From Fibrella rubiginis (lineage in GTDB: Bacteria > Bacteroidota > Bacteroidia > Cytophagales > Spirosomataceae), in assembly GCF_017353185.1 (NCBI RefSeq), contig NZ_JAFMYV010000002.1, positions 62,001 through 126,000 on the forward strand: DNA of 64,000 nucleotides. Direction: 5' to 3'. The position numbers were made by a program, and so were the translations under genes. Positions 61,141-64,000 of this stretch are shown piece by piece (position 1 is the stretch's first letter; the number at the start of each line of letters is the position of its first letter). The notes under the pieces are model-generated. The model was not told where the DNA came from, did not search any database, and saw only the letters and a list, made by a program, of their open reading frames with translations.

Positions 61141-63771
61141 TTAAAATAGCCCCAACTGCCCACCGTCGTCAGCAACGGTTTCGGCTTCGGGTTCAGGGTC
61201 AATGATGGAAGACTCCTTGAGCACGTTCACGGTTGCAACCGGACCGGCTTTAGGAGCCAGCAATTTAGCTTCTTTCACCTTTGCGTAGGGCAACTTGCTG
61301 CCCAGTGCCTTCCAGCCACGCACATCGATGAAGCCAGCCGGTTCGAGCACCATCTTCTCGACAGGCCCCCGTTCTTTCACCATATACTGCAATTCAATAC
61401 GGGGGGTTGCGTCGGCTGAAACAGCAAAGAGTTTTGAGCCTTTTGTCTCACCAATAAAACTGAATTTTTTGTCGATAGACGTGGTCTCGATCTTAAACCG
61501 CTTCACGTAATACAGCTTCAGACCCGCCTCGTAATACAGCGCTGAGATGACCGTTTCGGGGTCGAACTTTTGCAGCACGGCTACGTCGTTGGGTTCGTAG
61601 CGGTTGGTAATATCAAAGCTGGTCAGCTCATACTCGCCGGTTTTATAAACAACCAGGATGGTGTCTTTGGCGTCGAAATTACCCAGCAGTCGCCCCCGTT
61701 CGTCGCGGTTGAGCCGGCCCAGGTGATCGTCGTACCAGATGTCTACGCCGCCGAGGGTTGACGACCCCGCCGTTTTCTGCGTGATCTTACGGACGTTGTA
61801 TTTGGTGAGAATATTGCCCTGCGCCGACCGGTTTTTGATGCTGATGGTGGCAAAGTCAAAATCGAACTGCTTCAGTTTGGCTGTGCTCTGCGCCGTCAGG
61901 TTTACCGTAACAATCTCAGCCTCACCGTTGTCGTTGGCCGAGAAGTACAGAATCTTCGACTTGGGGTTACCCATCGTGAGGTCATACTCGCGGTCGCGGG
62001 TGACGGCGGTGACGGGAAACCGCTTGGCCATTGAAATGCCTGATTTGGCATCCTGATAGATGAGATTGTAGACCCGGCGTTCGTCGTTTTTCTTGAACAC
62101 CGATACGTAGATGATGTCTTTACCCACGAACGTCTTCTCCTGAATCTTGGTCACCAGGCATTTGCCGTCGCGGCGGAACACAATCACGTCGTCGATATCG
62201 GAGCAGTCCGAAACGAACTCGTCTTTTTTCAGGCCGTAGCCAATGAACCCACCCTCGCGGTCGACATAAAGCTTCTGGTTGGCGGCGGCGACTACGTTAG
62301 CGGCGATGGTGTTGAACGCCCGGATTTCGGTGCGCCTGTCGCGGCCTTTGCCATACTTCTTCTGCAGGTCTTTGAAGTAGGCAATGGCATAACGCGTGAG
62401 GTTGGCGAGGTTGTCTTCCACCTCGGCCAGTTCCTGCTCCAAGCGTTTCACCAGCTCGTCGGCCTTAAAGCCATCGTATTTGGAAATGCGCTTGATCCGA
62501 ATCTCAGTCAGGCGGATCAGGTCGTCCTGGGTGATCTCGCGGTAGAAGAGTTTCTTATGCGGTTTCAGACCCTTGTCGATGGTTTCCAGTACGGCCTCGA
62601 ACGTTTCGCACTCCTCTATTTTCCGGTAGATGCGGTTTTCGATGAAAATTTTCTCCAGCGACGCGTAAAGTTGCTTTTCCATCAGTTCACCCCGCCGAAT
62701 TTCCAGTTCCTGCTTCAGCAAGGCCACCGTCTGGTCGGTGTTGTAGCGCAGAATCTCCGACACGCTCACAAAGTGCGGCTTGTCTTTGATGATGACGCAG
62801 GCATTGGGTGAAATGCTCACCTCGCAGTCCGTGAAAGCGTAGAGCGCATCAATCGTCACGTCGGGCGATACGCCGGGGGTGAGGTGAACCACAATCTCGA
62901 CGTCTTTCGAGGTGAGGTCCTCCACCTTTTTGATCTTGATCTTCCCGTCGTCGTTGGCCTTAATGATCGAATCCTTCACCGACGTGGTGGTGGTGCCAAA
63001 CGGAATGTCGCGGATGACGAGCGTCTTCTTGTCCAGTTCTTCAATCCGGGCACGCACCCGCACTTTACCGCCCCGGTGCCCGTCGTTGTAGTTACTCACG
63101 TCGATGAGGCCGCCGGTCTGGAAATCGGGGTAAAGGGTAACGGGTTTGTCTTTCAGCAACTGAATGCTGGCGTCGATCAATTCATTGAAATTATGCGGCA
63201 GAATTTTGGTGGAAAGGCCCACGGCAATGCCTTCCACGCCCATAGCCAGCAGCAGCGGGAACTTCACGGGCAGGGTTACCGGCTCACGCTTGCGCCCGTC
63301 ATACGACAGTTGCCACTCGGTAGTATCATTATTGAACACCACGTCGGCCCCAAACTTCGAGAGGCGCACTTCAATATAGCGCGGCGCGGCGGCACCGTCG
63401 CCAGTGAGGATGTCGCCCCAGTTGCCCTGGATGTCGAAGACCAGGTTGCGCTGGCCAATGTTGACCATCGCCTCGTTGATGGAGGCGTCGCCGTGGGGGT
63501 GGTACTGCATCGTCTGCCCGATCACGTTAGCCACCTTGTTAAAGCGGCCATCGTCCATCTCTTTCAGGGCGTGGAGGATGCGGCGCTGCACGGGTTTTAG
63601 CCCGTCTTCAATGGCCGGTACCGCCCGCTCCAGAATGACGTAGGAGGCGTAGTCGAGAAAATACGTTTCGTAGAGGCCCGATACAACGGTCTGATCGTGG
63701 AGCAGGTCGTTGATGGGTTCATCATTAGTAGGTGTTGTTTGGTCAGCAGATTCCTGATTGTCGTCTGTCAT
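61141..63771 (-). CDS. parC: DNA topoisomerase IV subunit A
   Basis: An 876-aa type IIA topoisomerase A subunit that cuts and rejoins DNA to separate replicated chromosomes. The winged-helix domain has YHPHGDASIN, and the active Tyr132 is in AAAPRYIEVRLSKF. No GyrA-box (QRRGGKG) is present in the C-terminal part, so topoisomerase IV is preferred over gyrase. ParE is not in the window. The gene is transcribed leftward with hairpins O and R at its two ends. Confidence 0.93.
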   Translation of the reverse strand: MTDDNQESADQTTPTNDEPINDLLHDQTVVSGLYETYFLDYASYVILERAVPAIEDGLKPVQRRILHALKEMDDGRFNKVANVIGQTMQYHPHGDASINEAMVNIGQRNLVFDIQGNWGDILTGDGAAAPRYIEVRLSKFGADVVFNNDTTEWQLSYDGRKREPVTLPVKFPLLLAMGVEGIAVGLSTKILPHNFNELIDASIQLLKDKPVTLYPDFQTGGLIDVSNYNDGHRGGKVRVRARIEELDKKTLVIRDIPFGTTTTSVKDSIIKANDDGKIKIKKVEDLTSKDVEIVVHLTPGVSPDVTIDALYAFTDCEVSISPNACVIIKDKPHFVSVSEILRYNTDQTVALLKQELEIRRGELMEKQLYASLEKIFIENRIYRKIEECETFEAVLETIDKGLKPHKKLFYREITQDDLIRLTEIRIKRISKYDGFKADELVKRLEQELAEVEDNLANLTRYAIAYFKDLQKKYGKGRDRRTEIRAFNTIAANVVAAANQKLYVDREGGFIGYGLKKDEFVSDCSDIDDVIVFRRDGKCLVTKIQEKTFVGKDIIYVSVFKKNDERRVYNLIYQDAKSGISMAKRFPVTAVTRDREYDLTMGNPKSKILYFSANDNGEAEIVTVNLTAQSTAKLKQFDFDFATISIKNRSAQGNILTKYNVRKITQKTAGSSTLGGVDIWYDDHLGRLNRDERGRLLGNFDAKDTILVVYKTGEYELTSFDITNRYEPNDVAVLQKFDPETVISALYYEAGLKLYYVKRFKIETTSIDKKFSFIGETKGSKLFAVSADATPRIELQYMVKERGPVEKMVLEPAGFIDVRGWKALGSKLPYAKVKEAKLLAPKAGPVATVNVLKESSIIDPEPEAETVADDGGQLGLF

Positions 63772-63894
63772 CTTGCAAAAAAAATACGCGTTAACTGGTC
63801 AAAAAATTGGGTGGGAAAGCAGGCCGTCGCAGCCATGGCAGCAACCCCTAAAGATACGCAAAAACCCCGAAATAAACACGTGGAAAGGGAAAAG

Positions 63895-63992
63895 GGATTT
63901 CGGATTGGGGATTTCGGATTGCGGATTGGGCTGACGCAAGCGCATTCGTGCGTCAGCCCAATCCGCAATCCGAAATCCCCAATCCGAAATCC
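63895..63992. repeat. Heptad hairpin element R at the window edge
   Basis: Perfect 44-nt arms (63895-63938 and 63949-63992) with a 10-nt loop. The left arm is 7-mers GGATTTC, GGATTGG, GGATTTC, GGATTGC, GGATTGG, GCTGACG. The core GGCTGACGC equals that of element C. It lies upstream of parC, so the neighbouring gene lies outside the window; what it terminates or insulates cannot be seen. Confidence 0.95.
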
Positions 63993-64000
63993 TTTTATTC

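Noticed and set aside
10839..63992. Treating the long inverted repeats as plain Rho-independent terminators
   Set aside because: Most lack a T-run after a short GC stem, and separate classic terminators are present next to some (e.g. 17875, 20579, 55710). Element C is in a divergent spacer.
1..64000. rRNA, tRNA, insertion sequence and phage integrase genes
   Set aside because: I looked for cloverleaf tRNA patterns, transposase DDE/HUH signatures and integrase motifs in the reading frames and found none.

Overview
The window is a 64 kb chromosomal stretch from a Bacteroidota bacterium, most likely a Cytophagales member close to Spirosoma/Fibrella. The evidence is an archaeal-type prolyl-tRNA synthetase, a SusC/SusD pair, GH92 and other glycan enzymes, lipoproteins with short LxxC lipoboxes, one good Bacteroidota-type promoter (TTG-N19-TATTTTTG), few purine-rich Shine-Dalgarno sequences, and a type VI secretion system of the Bacteroidota-specific subtype (T6SSiii). 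Genus is an inference. I found no rRNA, tRNA, transposase gene or CRISPR array.

Region 1 (1-10 kb) is a T6SSiii locus built around a divergent promoter region at 6293-6599. Leftward: tssB, tssC, two hcp genes, vgrG, a third hcp, an unrecognised 245-aa gene and a PAAR-like DUF4280 tip gene cut by the window edge. Rightward: tssE, tssF, tssG. A ClpB-type double AAA+ ATPase at 18.0-20.5 kb is probably the sheath-recycling TssH. The membrane/trans-envelope genes (tssK, tssN-R) are not in the window.

Region 2 (10-29 kb) is mixed housekeeping and envelope: SDR, TlpA-like thioredoxin, proS, a Tyr/Gly/Ser-rich lipoprotein, an OmpP1/FadL-like porin, aldo/keto reductase, a serine beta-lactamase-like hydrolase, an AT-rich pocket with two small membrane proteins (24.1-25.5 kb), a haem/copper lipoprotein, a methyltransferase, apaG and ung. 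Region 3 (29-44.5 kb): SusC/SusD, AraC-MGMT repair protein, a PLP decarboxylase, recR, clpS, a sodium:solute symporter, two outer-membrane-like proteins around a GDPD lipoprotein, SDR and metallophosphoesterase.

Region 4 (44.7-64 kb): a leftward glycan-processing run (GH92, esterase, MGH1-like glycosidase), YetF-like protein, CoA-transferase, DUF2267 protein, a divergent PAS histidine kinase/response regulator pair, fbaA, a TIM-barrel isomerase, a GH5 enzyme, a SanA-like protein and parC.

The most unusual feature is not a gene. At least seventeen intergenic spaces hold long inverted repeats. Nine of these have arms made of degenerate 7-bp tandem units whose consensus differs at every locus but whose GC-rich inner cores look alike (GGCTGACGC, GCTTCGCG). 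Four more form a second family (CTGTCACCCTGAGC...) with 41-nt or longer arms and a conserved 36-38-nt loop; two share GGGATCTACTTTC. Most sit directly at gene 3' ends, and several overlap or touch the stop codon.
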